Assembly: GCA_000507305.1 (NCBI GenBank)
Contig: DF239730.1
Coordinates: 62,001-126,000, forward strand
DNA from: Breviolum minutum Mf 1.05b.01
Taxonomy: Eukaryota; Sar; Dinophyceae; Suessiales; Symbiodiniaceae
Length of the DNA: 64,000 nucleotides
Reading direction: 5' to 3'
In this document: in pieces, positions 24,277 to 40,159 of the stretch
Layout: the number at the start of each line of letters is the position of its first letter
How positions within the stretch are numbered: the stretch's first letter is position 1
The notes under the pieces: model-generated
Told to the model about the DNA's origin: nothing
What the model saw: only the letters and a program-made list of their open reading frames with translations
Database searches by the model: none
Position numbers and translations under genes: made by a program

Positions 24277-26848
24277 TCGCATCAACATCGTCAACATCGG
24301 GCCCACTTGAGTGAACAGGGGTTGAGGGGTAGAAAGTGGCGCATCTGTTGGTTCACCATAAACCTCAATGCACACGCACAAAACTGTGCATTGAGATCCT
24401 GAAAGAGGCGAGGTCCCAACAAATTACCATCAAATGCTGAGGACTGAAATTTAAAATTTCACAAATTCTTCCATCAATTCCTATAGAAATCAATACACAT
24501 GAACACAGAAAATGGACCGGAACTTGCCTCGAATCGGGTCGGGGTAACGAGGTGCTTGGGGAGGGCGCACTCAGGGAGTGATGGGAAAATGCCTGGGCTT
24601 GAGAATTGAAGGAAAGCCTTCGTACAAAACTGACTACAGATACAGCGACATGATTATCTACATTATGATATTGATACTGTTGATGGAAGAAATCCTCCCA
24701 GTACTTACAAGGTTTTATACATTCGAGGTTGTTCACCGGATTTCTTCCATCAGCCGTATTATGGAATTTTTTCGTTGATATGATATATTGATGTTGGTGA
24801 TTTTCGAGGCAAAGCTGCTGGAGTTTGCAATCCCAATCCACCAAATTGATCAAAAAACAATTGCAGATACTTAAGAGGTTGTGTTTAACCTCTTGGATAT
24901 TGTATGATTCTTGTATGAGTTGTGTTTGTTGTCTTTTTCCTCTGAGTTATATGCCTTTTTCTCAGAAAATCAGCAACTCTGCAGGCCCAAGGCTCGTGTG
25001 ACTTTGATTGCAGACACTGGGGGGAACCCTTTGCAGTCCAGATGTCTTCACGGATACTGCGATACAGCATTTCAATGATATTGTATAAACATATTTTGCG
25101 CTTGAGTCAAAACTGAAACGAAATTCTTTGCCAAATTGAAATAAATGATATAAATGACACTTATGCCAAATTTGTCATGAACTCGTTGGCTAATGGTTAA
25201 TGATACTGTATTTCTCTGAGAGATCATTTCTGTCATTCGATGCAGGTTTGAGTTTATATACAGGGATGTGTGCTGTGGACAACGTGTTTTGAACTTCTTT
25301 GCATTCTACTGTGATTCTTTATAGATCTTTATAGCAAAATAGGCAAAATCTTACATTGTTGCGCAGACTTGTTGTGATTCTAGACTTCTGGATGGGGCTG
25401 GATGTCCAGTCATCCCATCTCAAAAACTACCTAACCAAAGGCATGAAACAACATCACTGTATCCATGCCTAGCATGATCCGATTTTGGCAACTTGGGCTG
25501 AGGCACGACCGCAATCTGCCGGAGCAGTCATGCAAAATCCCAGGTGCGAAATGGGCAACGTGGCAGAACCTTCGTGCATATACAATTGACTCAAAAGGAT
25601 GCTGCATGTTCGCTCTTGAGGGCAGCTTAGCTGTTTGCTTGGCATACAAAGATTGACACGTTCAGCGTGGAACCGACATGCCGTTGATAGGTTGACACGC
25701 AGCCAAAGCGATCCACAGGTAACTCGGTGTTTCGGAAGAGCTAAGTGGGTTTTGTTCTTGCCACTACCTGGCGCGAAACACGAGGGAAACTACTTGATAT
25801 AGAGATGCCAACAGGTGGACGGGAGTGTAAGAGCCGGTAAAACATGGTAAAACTTTGCACCTATGGTCGTCTATGGTCTTCCTGTTGAAAGAACCTTGGC
25901 ATCCCTCTGGCCACAATAGGCCGCCAAAATCACTGTCCACATTTGCCCACCCAGATCCGACAGCGACCACAAACTGCTGGAGCTGTGCGCGTGCAGCACT
26001 AAATTGGGAGTGCAACACACATTGCCTGGTTTGCTAAATCACCTCAATTTGCTGCTGTACTATGTTTTACTGCTTTTAAGCCTGTGCCTGTGGGAATGCA
26101 CTTTGTGACCATGATGCAGTGATGGTTCTTAGAACTAGACACTCCTTGCCAGGTTGACCCTTGTCAAAATTGCTGGTTTGCCTCCCGCAAGTCATTTGAC
26201 ACATCCACTCCGCATATTCTGGTCGCTTAGGGACAGGCCATTCAACTCGCACAGTTCGGGGGCTTAGTGCAAAGCAAAACCTTTGGACACGAAGTTGTTG
26301 GAAACAACGAAGTTTGATGGTATTCCCAGCGACCAGGCTGGATCCATCTGTATCCAACAGAAGAGACAATGTACCAATAACTTGCAAATACACACAAAAT
26401 GAATCAAAATGACACATGGGACTTGAGAAATGAAGTTTGGTAATCCCATTTTTTACCATTTTTTGGCAGCCACCTCCGCCACCGAGGACAGATCCGGGAC
26501 GCGCAATGACACGACCATCCTCAGCCACGTTGTCGCTGCACTCAGGGATGACAAGTTTTGGACCTATGGAGGTACAATTACTCAACACAGCTAGCAGGTA
26601 GGGAACAGACCACTGACATCCACTGACTTTCTCCTGATAGTTGTACGAAGTTGAACTCACATGGCCTGACTTTTCACTTGACATGATTTCAATGAACTTT
26701 GTCACAACAAAGGATCGATTTACGGGCAAATCCAAGTCTGTTGGTGACATCAGACTGAAGCTTTCAACTTTAACGCCATTCACTATGATTTTCCTTTTGT
26801 TGCGAGTCACTTGCCCTGCCACCAGCTGCCGGGCTCGTTGTTTAGCAG
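24277..26848. other. Between PRIM1 and the acetylesterase gene; candidate ORFs only
   Basis: At 25465-25656 a + strand frame ending in TGA reads IRFWQLGLRHDRNLPEQSC and might be a small exon or gene. At about 26471-26560, after TTTGGCAG, a + strand exon-like segment reads ATEDRSGTRNDTTILSHVVA. On the - strand a 261-codon ORF spans 26076-26861 (see findings). No family match for any of these. Confidence 0.3.
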
Positions 26849-26878
26849 TTGCCCGACCCATTTCGGGGGAAGCCCACC

Positions 26879-29800
26879 ATGTGGTTCTGGGCGTCGCTGT
26901 TGGCGCTGTTGGCGCTGTTGGGCGTCGCTATCTGGGCGTCACTTTGGGACGCTGATCTCAGTGATCACGCAGTCAAAATCGAACTCGTGGAGGCGAAGGG
27001 CGGAATCTGTAAAGCATCCTTCACTTTGAAACCTTGGCCATTGCCCTAGGGATGATACACTACAAATTGTCATAGTGGAACACTTGGTGGACCAATGAAA
27101 GGCATGATTTGAAGATACAGGGTAATTACAGTGTATAAAATTCGTTGAAGTGGGTTTTTTTTTCATGTCTTTTGTTGCTTAGCCTCCACTAAGATAATTG
27201 CTCTCTTGCTTCCCTACTGACATCTGTGCAGCTGTAACCAGGTAGCAAAATCAAATGGAGCAGTTTGTTTGGACGGAAGCCCTGCTGCCTACTATTTTCT
27301 AAGAGGTGCCGAAGCGTTTGGCCGGGCAGGGTCGTTGTGTCCTAACCCGTACGATCAATCCCCGGCAGGCAGTGGAGATGGTGTCAACAAGTGGCACCTT
27401 GGATATGCCTCCCAGGTTTCGTTGTTGCGATCCAATTTGACCCTGCGGCAAACTAGACAATGGAAAACCCACCTATAGATATACCGAGGAATTGTGCTTT
27501 TGAAAGGTATGTTTTTGCATTGCCATCGCAATTTACCCAAATTGTACTTCCACAAAATCCCCCGCAACTGCTGCAGCATCCGTTTTTCTTGAGGCAAAAC
27601 ATCAACGAATCCTTCAGCCATTTATCACCAATTTTATCCAATTTTCTATTATGGGACCCAGGTATATTCATCATGAAGGAGGAGGTTGGTGCGAATCAAT
27701 GGATGATTGCTTGGACCGCTCCCACACCGTTTGGAGCTGAATCTCATTGATTAGGCATGATGGACAGCTGACAGCTATCTCTTGGAAAGAAACTAGCTAC
27801 AAGCAAACGCTCTTCGAATGGAAAATAGAGCTTATGGTCTCTGGTAATTGGACCCGCCATTTCTCAAAAATTTGAAAGATATGAATAATACAATAATTCG
27901 TAATATGATAATATTATAATAATAATGATATGAACATCAATTGCAATCATGTCCACCCAACCTGTTTTCTGTTCTTCACGTCTTTTTCGCTTCACTGGTC
28001 ACAGCTAAGGCTTTAGGATCTTCATCATCATATCCTGAGAAGATCAAGTTGTATGGCTGGAAGCTCGTTGGGGAAAACATGGCGGAGCCCTGTCTTGTGG
28101 TTTTGTTGGGCACCTGAGGTGGCTACTTTTTGCGAGATCCAAAGGAGAATCCATTGATGCACCTGGGGCCAAAAGGACATGGGAAATCATTGGATGATCA
28201 TTGGCATATCGATGACCAACATGAGTATTTTTTCACGTTTGAACGTTTTTGGAGCTACTGGGTAAAACGTTAAAAAATCAGAGGTAACACATATTGAATC
28301 GCTCAAAGAGGGCGCTTTCCCAACTGATCTTTTGTTGCTTGATGCTTGAAGCGAGTTCCCACCCCAGTAGTATGGTCGTAGACAGCATGTGCTTTCTCAT
28401 GCATAGGAGGTCACAGTGTTCATCAGCAAGCAGATTCATGTTCACCACAGTGTTCCTGAAAGTTCGAGTGAGTTGATCATCATGTTGCATCCTGGAATCC
28501 CGTCCATGTAACCAAGGTACAATTGGAATGTGGCCTTTATGAAATATTGTGCACCACTCAGTTTTGGCCTTTCTCTTGAGTTGCCATAGCCGAGAAGCGT
28601 ACAGTGTATATACCGGTTTCAAAGCAGGGAGATGAAGACAGGCCTCATTTGGTCTTGAGTTTCACTTGTCTCTTGATGTTTGAGGCGATGGTGGAAGTTT
28701 CAGCGGAAACAACGAGACTGTCAAAAGCTTATCTGGTCAACCTCAATTGTTTGTGGGATTTTTGTTTTTTCAGTTGCAAGGATTCTCAACTTCTGCCCTT
28801 TGGAATGGCCCAGGTCACGACATATAAAAACCATTCCTTATTCTTCCGCGGAAAGCGAATCAGAGAAGCTATTGCCAAGGAGCTGGGAGAAATCTTACAA
28901 CTACAGACTTACATGCGTTAAAATGAATCTGAAGAATCTTCTTCGAAATCATTTAAAACCATCTCATAAGACTCATAAGACCTTCCGCTGAAATCTCAAC
29001 ATTTGAAAGGATTTGATGGAGAATCGTGGCTTGAAGAATGCCTCAGATTTGATGGTGTCTGGTTGTAGTGCTGGTGGTTTAGCCACTTACCTTCATGCAG
29101 ATCAATGGTGCAACACGCTGCTCAGACCTGATCCTGCTCAGACCTGATCCTGGATTTTAGGATCCCAATCTTTGGGTGGTAAAGCGAATGCAGGTATGAC
29201 CCAAAACAGCCTCCTTTACTCATCAAGATGAACTGATCAGCATTCTATATCATTCAGTGAAGATCCATTTATATAAAATGTCAAGCCATGTGGGTAGGGA
29301 AAGGTACATGTATATACTGTAGATAATGCAAGTTATATGTATCAATGTTGTATATATATATATATACGTATCATCATGTATGTATCCTGATTGTTCATTT
29401 TATATGCATATGCAGCACTACTCCAGTACGAGCCATCGGATTCTATTGGGGTTTGCCTTGCGCCCCAGGCTTCACTCCGCCAACCCGTCAGCCAAATGCG
29501 CAGCCCTGCCGGACAGTGGCTTTTTCATCGACTATCAGGTGCAATTCGAATCCAACCGTGACCCCCAAAAAAGGAACTGTGGAAGCCTGACTTTTTCAAT
29601 GCCTTTTCTTCGTAGATTCATTTAAGACTCGTAAGATTTATGATCATTGGATGGTATGATCCTAGTTGATTCTTGATAATTTCTATGTTTTTGGTATTGG
29701 TAGGGTTCCACCTCTCCATGACCAAAGATTCTGCTCCCAGCTGCAGGATCCAGATGTTCCTTGTGAACCGACAAGCCCTGGAATGCTGGGGACAACCATC

Positions 29801-32800
29801 AATGGCAACTACCACTGTGGCCTGAAATGGACCGAGTAGCAGCGCCGTGTTTTGTCGGCCAAAAGGGTTGTGTTGCTTGAGGTTTGTGGTGCATAGCTTG
29901 TTTTTGACATGATCATGATCATAATGAATGATGAAAGTGCTGATGATGATGTTGATGATGTTAATAATGCCGATGATGACGATGACAATGACAATGCTGT
30001 ACTAGTAACGTAGAAGTAGAATGGCATGAGTTGAAGCAGGCTGGGTACATGATGAGGTGAGAACCTATCATGCAACAATATTCTCCTCGAATCGATCGTT
30101 TGCAGGACCTATTCGATCCAAAATGCAACGGCCGGAATCGATCCCAAGTGTGTCGCAGCACATCCGGGCAAGGCACAGTGTTGGTGAAAAAATAGTGAAA
30201 CATTCATTCTGAGAAGTAGATTTATCATGACAAAAACCCGCATATAAAACCATAGGAGTATCAACACACGATAAAACAACATAGCCAAAAACAGATACAC
30301 CGCCTAAATACACTCCATGGAACACATAAAACAACAAAAGCTGTAGAAGACAAAACATGAAGCCACATTGTAGCAGCTACATCACTCAAAACAGATACAC
30401 CCCCTGAATACAGTCCATAGAACACATCAAACAACAAAAACCGTGGAAGACAAGACATGAAACAACAAAGCAGACAAAGCAGTACAAAAACGAATAAACA
30501 CCCTAAACTAACTCCATGAACCAACAAATGATACACCAACAAAACCATTACAGACTACAATACCCAGAGCAAAAGAGTATCAACAATCAGGGGGAAACAA
30601 CTATAAATGGATCAGGGCACTCTCTTTGCTGAAAAAAATGACATGCACAATCTATTTGATACATTCAAAATGCAAATTAAATATATCAAATAGTTATCTA
30701 CTCACCAACTTCTCCAATCATAGCCCGCTTTTCATTTAATCATAGTCCGCTTTTGATTTACGGTCGCATCCCTTGCCCTTTAAGGTCAGTAAACCGCATG
30801 CCCTATGCAACCAAAACACGAGCCAAATAAATTCTCACAAAACATTCTGGAAAAATACATGATAGATTATTTCGAAAAAAAATATTCTATCATTTATTCT
30901 AAATCAACAATGCTATTTAGAGAGTCCTTATCATATTTAATTTGCATTTTGAATGTATCAAATAGATTTTGCATGTCATTTTTTTCAGCAAAGAGAGTGC
31001 CCTGATCCCTTTGTGGTTGCTTCCCCCTGATTGTTGATACTCTTTTGCTCTGGGTAGTGTAGTCTGTCATGGTTTTGTTGGTGTACCATTTGTTGGTTCA
31101 TGGAGTTATTTTAGGGTGTTTGTTCGTTTTTGTACTGCTTTGTTGTTTCATGTCTTGTCTTCCACGGTTTTTGTTGTTTGATGTGTTCTATGGACTGTAT
31201 TCAGGGGGGTGTATTTGTTTTGAGTGATGTAGTTTCATGTTTTGTTTTCTACAGTTTTTGTTGTTTTATGAATTCTATGGAGTGTATTTAGGCGGTGTAT
31301 CTCTTTTTGGCGATGTTGTTTTATCGTTTGTTGATACTCCTATGGTTTTATAGGCTGATTTTTGTCGTGATAAATTTGATTATCAGAATGAATGTTTCAC
31401 TATTTTTGGTGTCTTCTCTGTTCATATACAGATATATTTATATATAATTATATATATATATATATATTCATGTTTATTCATATTATGATATATTATATAT
31501 TATGCATATCATATTTCCAAGATATATCCATCTCATTCTGAGTGTGATGGACACAATATATTTGAGCACCATGTCCTTTTCATTAGTTTGTCGGTTTTGC
31601 TTCATGTTGACAAGCGGCTTTCCAACCAACGACATCGGACAGGAATGGCAATGCATGTTTGCTGAGCATGCTGCAGAACACATCCAGACGCCGGTCTTTG
31701 CATTGCAGTCCGAATATGTGACTCGAAATTCAAGACTACCACCCCAGCTGATTGCTCAGCTGAGATGTTCTGGCACCAAAAATGTAAAATTTGTTTTGCT
31801 TTGCATGTGTAGACGTTTTCTGGGCATGAAGCCTAATCTGGACCAATGTCAGGATTCATGGCAGCAAGGCCATGTACAAGGTCCGGGTGGATCCAAGAAG
31901 ACTCAAGAAATGGGAAAGAACATTACAGAGCGATCCTTGGTAGGTGAATGGGAGCTTCCCGTATACTTGTGCTCGAGTGGGTATGTAAGGATGAAACATC
32001 ATTTAAGGATGTGGAGTTGACCATCACCTCTCTTTTTTGGTGTAATCAAATTGCCCCTCTCAAGAATCGTTTACAAGAAGCCGTAGGCCTTTCACTTTTC
32101 ACTTTGACACGGCCACGACTAGCCAGAAGCGTCACCAAGATTCACCAAGGACTTTTGAAAACTTTGCTCGGAAAGAACCCCAAATCGGGTGCATTTTTGG
32201 ATAGCTGCTTGCACCACTGTGCTGCCTGGAACATCATTCGCATCGATGGTGACCTTGTGTCCACTGCTATTCAGTGACTCGGGAGATGCCTTCGGATGTG
32301 GGTGCCAGGGACACGGCTTGAAGCGTTGACAGACGAGAATTTTGAAAGTATAAGTTATAAGAGATCGGATATGATATCTTGATATATCTTGATATTGTGA
32401 TATTTTCGTCATCAGTCTAATGCATCCTTTACAGAATCGGGCCTGGTTAATAGTGCCCCACGGTGAACACAATGTCCAAAAAAACATTTTGGCTTGGCTC
32501 AAGCTCATTTTGGCTCATCCAGTGCCACAGTGCCCGTGTCATTGAAATCCGAGCTTTTGTGAAGCAGAAAGAGTCGAGGCAATGCCAGCTATGTTGGATC
32601 GAGAGGATGAAGATGAGATTGAAGTTGGAAAGGTGATTAGAAATGAGAATGGAAATAAGGACCAGGTTGAAGAAAAGAAAAAGGCCAAGAAGAAGAAGAA
32701 AAAGAACAAGTCCAAGCAAGGAGAAGATGCTGACGAAGGAGATGAGGAGGCTGATCCTGAGACAAAAGAAGCGGAGAAGCCTGAAGGTAAAGAGGAGGAT

Positions 32801-34573
32801 GATGGAGGAAGCCCTGATAAGGCGTCCAAAAAGAAGAAGAAGCCAGCTGATGGTTATCCACAGGCAGAGGAAGGTCAAAATGAGGAAGAGGAGGGTGAGG
32901 ATGAGGATGGTGAGACAGCAGGCACAACCACGAAGAAGAAAAAGAAGAAGAAGAAGGGTGGCGGCCAAAAAGTCTTCAACACGCCTGAGCAGGATAACAG
33001 TAGCCTACGGCGAGTGAAGAATTGGGCGGCACAAACACAGTGGCGACAAAGTCCTGCTTTTGACATTCCAGTCAGCGAGCAGTTTCCTGATAATCAATTC
33101 CCGTTTGGGGAATGTGTTGAGTATCTTGGGTCAAATGCCTTCCGCACCACATCGGCTGAGAAGCGTGAGTTGGAGCGCTTGGCATCCTATGACTACGAGA
33201 AAATCCGCAAGGCGGGTGAAGTGCATCGTCAGGTGAGGAGGTACGTCCAGTCCTACGTAAAGCCTGGCATGAAAATGACGGAGATTTGCCAACGACTCGA
33301 GCGAAAAACGCACGAGCTGGTCGTGGCGAACGGCCTGGAAGCGGGTTGGGGTTTTCCTACGGGCTGCTCACTGAATTGGGTGGCAGCCCATTATACACCC
33401 AACTATGGGGACGAAACCGTCCTGCAGTTTGATGATGTTTGCAAACTGGACTTTGGTGTCCAAGTAGGTGGCCGCATTGTCGACTGCGCCTTCACCATTG
33501 CATTCAATGAAAGGTATGATCCCATCATTGAAGCCACCCAAGCTGGCACCAACACAGGTGTCAAGGAAGCTGGTATTGATGCGCGTTTCTCCGAGATCGG
33601 TGCATCCATTCAGGAGACCATTGAGTCCTATGAAATCGAGCTCAATGGGAAGACTTTCCCCATCAAGCCAGTGCGGAACTTGAATGGTCATTCTATTGAA
33701 CCTTATCAAATCCATGGAAGTAAATCTGTGCCAATCACAAAGAACCAGGAAGCAACCGTTATGGAAGAGGGCGAATTCTATGCTATTGAGACCTTTGCAT
33801 CAAATGGCAAAGCTTACGTCGTAGAGGACTTGGAGTGCTCTCACTACATGAAGATTTATGATGCACCACATGTGCCCCTCCGAGTGAAGAGTTCAAAGGC
33901 CTTGCTCCATGCCATCGAGCAGAATTTCGGTACTTTGGGGTTTTGCCGGAGGTGGCTCGATGATCTTGGTCAAACTCGTCATTTGATGGCTCTGAAAAAT
34001 CTGGTGGACAATGACATTGTACAGCCATATCCACCGCTTTGTGATGCCAAGGGCTCGTATGTGACGCAGATGGAACACACAATTCTTCTCCGGCCAACAT
34101 GCAAGGAGATCGTCTCCCGTGGCGATGACTTCTGAGCGACACATTGCGCATCGCCAAGTTCAACAGCGATTCGATCAGGAGTTGCCGGTGGTGAAACATC
34201 GTCCAGCACCGGCGAAACCAAACGTTAAATCCCAGAGAAAGCGACGAAAAAAAAACAATGTCTAAAAAAACATTGATTTCGGGATGCTTTTGACAATCAC
34301 GGCATATCCTGCCAAGCAAACCATTGCAACCAAAGCAACCAAATAGATATGCACACGAGGAATATGGGTTGCTGAGAGTGCCAGAGATACAGTCATACGG
34401 ATTCCTGTTGGGTTGTTCCAGATGTACCCTCCTCAATGCTCAGGAAGTGGTACAATGGCCTCGGGCAGGAGGACAACAAGCGCCTTTGGGATCAGAACCA
34501 ACCGTTCCCATGCAAGGATTGTGCCTTGACAAACAACAGCGAATCGCGCCACCCGATACATCCTATATCTTGA
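26879..34573 (+). CDS. Pectin acetylesterase / Notum-like carboxylesterase, probably membrane-anchored or secreted
   Basis: ATG 26879 opens a hydrophobic segment ([20 protein letters not shown]), a signal peptide or anchor, 31 bases after an AG acceptor. Later exons carry the family blocks in order: 27242 to about 27415 ([18 protein letters not shown]), about 27662 ([18 protein letters not shown]), about 28006 ([15 protein letters not shown]), about 28114 ([14 protein letters not shown]), 28686 ([12 protein letters not shown]), about 28832 ([16 protein letters not shown]), about 29046 ([14 protein letters not shown], nucleophile Ser codon 29067-29069), to 29538 ([10 protein letters not shown]), about 29713-29820, to 31717 ([18 protein letters not shown]), 31853-31939 (DSWQ, likely acid Asp), to about 32258 ([14 protein letters not shown], likely His), and 34444-34573 (KWYNGLGQ ... 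FPCKDC to TGA). Family members remove acetyl or acyl groups from glycans or proteins. Two introns are remarkable: one holds a foldback element, the last holds an intact MetAP2 retrogene. Confidence 0.85.
30187..31405. mobile_element. Foldback (long inverted repeat) element in an intron
   Basis: Two arms of about 490 bp are near-perfect reverse complements: 30187 to about 30686 and about 30931 to 31405, around a loop of about 244 bp. Sampled stretches match at roughly nine bases in ten. The tips read AAAATAGTGAAAC inward. A 6-bp direct repeat TTGGTG borders the element (30181-30186 and 31406-31411), consistent with a target-site duplication. Each arm contains about three diverged tandem units of around 90-100 bp. 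I see no transposase frame, so it is probably non-autonomous. It sits in the acetylesterase intron between about 29.82 and 31.61 kb. Confidence 0.85.
32485..32520 (+). other. Relict dinoflagellate spliced-leader sequences
   Basis: 32485-32503 reads CATTTTGGCTTGGCTCAAG and 32504-32520 reads CTCATTTTGGCTCATCC. The 3' part of the dinoflagellate trans-spliced leader is CCATTTTGGCTCAAG. Two partial copies in tandem, 60 to 97 bases before the MetAP2 ATG, are what a trans-spliced mRNA leaves behind when it is reverse-transcribed, inserted and trans-spliced again. The first copy seems to be two fused fragments (CATTTTGGCT and TGGCTCAAG). Confidence 0.8.
32582..34135 (+). CDS. METAP2: Methionine aminopeptidase 2 (single exon, 517 aa)
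   Basis: This metalloprotease removes the initiator Met from nascent proteins in the cytosol and associates with ribosomes and eIF2. The frame is uninterrupted from ATG 32582 to TGA 34133-34135. Residues 1-130 are the typical MetAP2 extension, alternating acidic stretches with poly-Lys blocks. The pita-bread catalytic domain follows. All metal/catalytic residues are present at the human spacing: His270 ([10 protein letters not shown]), Asp290 (KLDFG), Asp301 (VDCAF), His370 (NLNGHSI), Glu403 (AIETF), Glu498 ([10 protein letters not shown]). The C-terminus VSRGDDF is also conserved. Length is close to the usual 450-520 aa. It appears fully functional although it is a retrocopy. Expression would need its own trans-splicing site, or read-through from the host gene, which has the same orientation. 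Confidence 0.97.
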   Translation: MPAMLDREDEDEIEVGKVIRNENGNKDQVEEKKKAKKKKKKNKSKQGEDADEGDEEADPETKEAEKPEGKEEDDGGSPDKASKKKKKPADGYPQAEEGQNEEEEGEDEDGETAGTTTKKKKKKKKGGGQKVFNTPEQDNSSLRRVKNWAAQTQWRQSPAFDIPVSEQFPDNQFPFGECVEYLGSNAFRTTSAEKRELERLASYDYEKIRKAGEVHRQVRRYVQSYVKPGMKMTEICQRLERKTHELVVANGLEAGWGFPTGCSLNWVAAHYTPNYGDETVLQFDDVCKLDFGVQVGGRIVDCAFTIAFNERYDPIIEATQAGTNTGVKEAGIDARFSEIGASIQETIESYEIELNGKTFPIKPVRNLNGHSIEPYQIHGSKSVPITKNQEATVMEEGEFYAIETFASNGKAYVVEDLECSHYMKIYDAPHVPLRVKSSKALLHAIEQNFGTLGFCRRWLDDLGQTRHLMALKNLVDNDIVQPYPPLCDAKGSYVTQMEHTILLRPTCKEIVSRGDDF

Positions 34574-35999
34574 TACATCTTGTTCATGGCTTTCTTGAAT
34601 ATGGATTGGCGTTACGCTTTTAATCGCCATGCCAGCCACTGGTTAGACAAGCCAAGTGATACTGCTTGCATCGCGAGTCTGTAATTGGTCTCTTCACATT
34701 ACATATTGTGTTTTATCCTGTAAGCCTGTTTTACTTCTCCTTAATTCCCTTCAAATTGGCTACATAATTCTACAGAAACTCTCTTCATGCTACGGTTGCT
34801 GCTGTCAGGTTGCAAGCCAGACTGGAAGCCTCTCAATGTTGTTGTCTAGAGATGTCTGGCAATCTACAGCGGCGAGCTGATCCCCGTGCCATGCTAGNGG
34901 TGGCACCACACGGGGATCGAGCTGTGCGAGTGCAGAAAAATGCGAGCAAGGATTCTTGAGGAAGTGTTTGTTAAAAGGGCGATGAGTTGAATCCCTGCTG
35001 TGTATTGAAAAATGTTCGGAGCTTGAGCCAGATGATGTGTTTTGGAGGGCTCTTAGTGGTTGAGACACGAGTGAAATCACAAGACTGTTGTCGCTGCTTC
35101 TCTTTGAGGCCCAGGACAATCCAGTTGGATGGCCCTCCAAGAGCAGGAGCATATAGGCAAGGCAAACCATGCGCCATCATGTGCCCTCCGATGTTAGATA
35201 TTTCCAATGAAGTTGATTGAATCGAAAAAATCATCGGCCTTGGATCTTGTTGATTCCGAAAGATGCACCAACGCACCATGTGCCAGGCGCAAACCCATCA
35301 AGCCATCCATGCTGGGTTCCCAAGGAATGCAGGATGGAATGACCTTTTGGGTGGCTCTGAAAATTTTGGAAAACACACGCCATGGGCACCTCATTGAGAT
35401 TGCATGAGATCCCCTTGCCAACTGCCTCATGGCAAAAAGACATTGGAAAGGGATGGCAGTGAGCAATGAAGTCATGTAGCCGAGGTTGCGGGTCTTCTAC
35501 GAGTAAAAGCCTCAGATGACGCTCCATGGAGAATCAGCATTATAGAACTGTATGTGATCCAAATAGGGAAGGTTTCGAACCTGCTTTTTCGATGATTGAA
35601 TTCAACAAGCTTTTCAAGTATGACCTTGGTGGATTGACGCCAGGGATGTTGAGTTAAGATAATGAGAATGATTTGCCTGCTCCATCGAAAGGTGTCAACT
35701 GAGATTGAATGTGTTTTTTGAGGCCTTTTGTTTACCTAGTTTTTTTGAAGTGCCGGCTTGAAAACTATCGACATGGCAGGTGATGATGTTGTGTTTGCAG
35801 CATTTTGCAGCCATTTGCTCCAATCATTTCAAATAGGCATGCAGTTATCTCACCCAATTTCCTCCCATAATTCTTGACCATTACAGTGACTACTTGATGT
35901 GCTGTCAGAATGTTTGACCATCCCTGGTTTCTCAACTCAAAAAGTGCTGCGAATTTCCCTCCGGTCCAACCTTCCCTCGGCCACCTTGACCAACCCTAG
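34574..35999. other. Between acetylesterase and PACRG; hairpin and one ambiguous ORF
   Basis: A stem-loop at 34875-34923 has arms AGCTGATCCCCGTG and CACGGGGATCGAGCT (one bulge) with an unresolved base N at 34898 in the loop. A 66-codon + strand frame at 35207-35407 overlaps an equally open - strand frame; neither is recognised. The first PACRG exons should lie at the end of this interval, possibly from 35909. Confidence 0.4.

Positions 36000-40159
<4,160 letters not shown>

Larger units (their letters stand above)
32469..34274 (+). mobile_element. Retroposed mRNA unit (retrogene insertion) carrying MetAP2
   Basis: A 20-bp near-identical direct repeat borders the unit: 32469-32488 and 34255-34274, 19 of 20 bases the same (ACAATGTC, then a run of seven A, then CATT). 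Directly inside the left copy lie degenerate spliced-leader copies. Directly inside the right copy is an A-tract (34247-34255). The gene inside has no introns. Leader relict, absent introns, 3' A-tract and flanking duplication are the hallmarks of reverse-transcribed mRNA insertion. The unit lies wholly inside the last intron of the acetylesterase gene, in the same orientation. Confidence 0.85.

Noticed and set aside
30261..30548. - strand ORF rich in Leu/Phe/Cys that looks like a membrane protein
   Set aside because: It is generated by the AAAC-rich tandem units in the left arm of the foldback element; the repeated motif every 30 or so residues is a repeat artefact.
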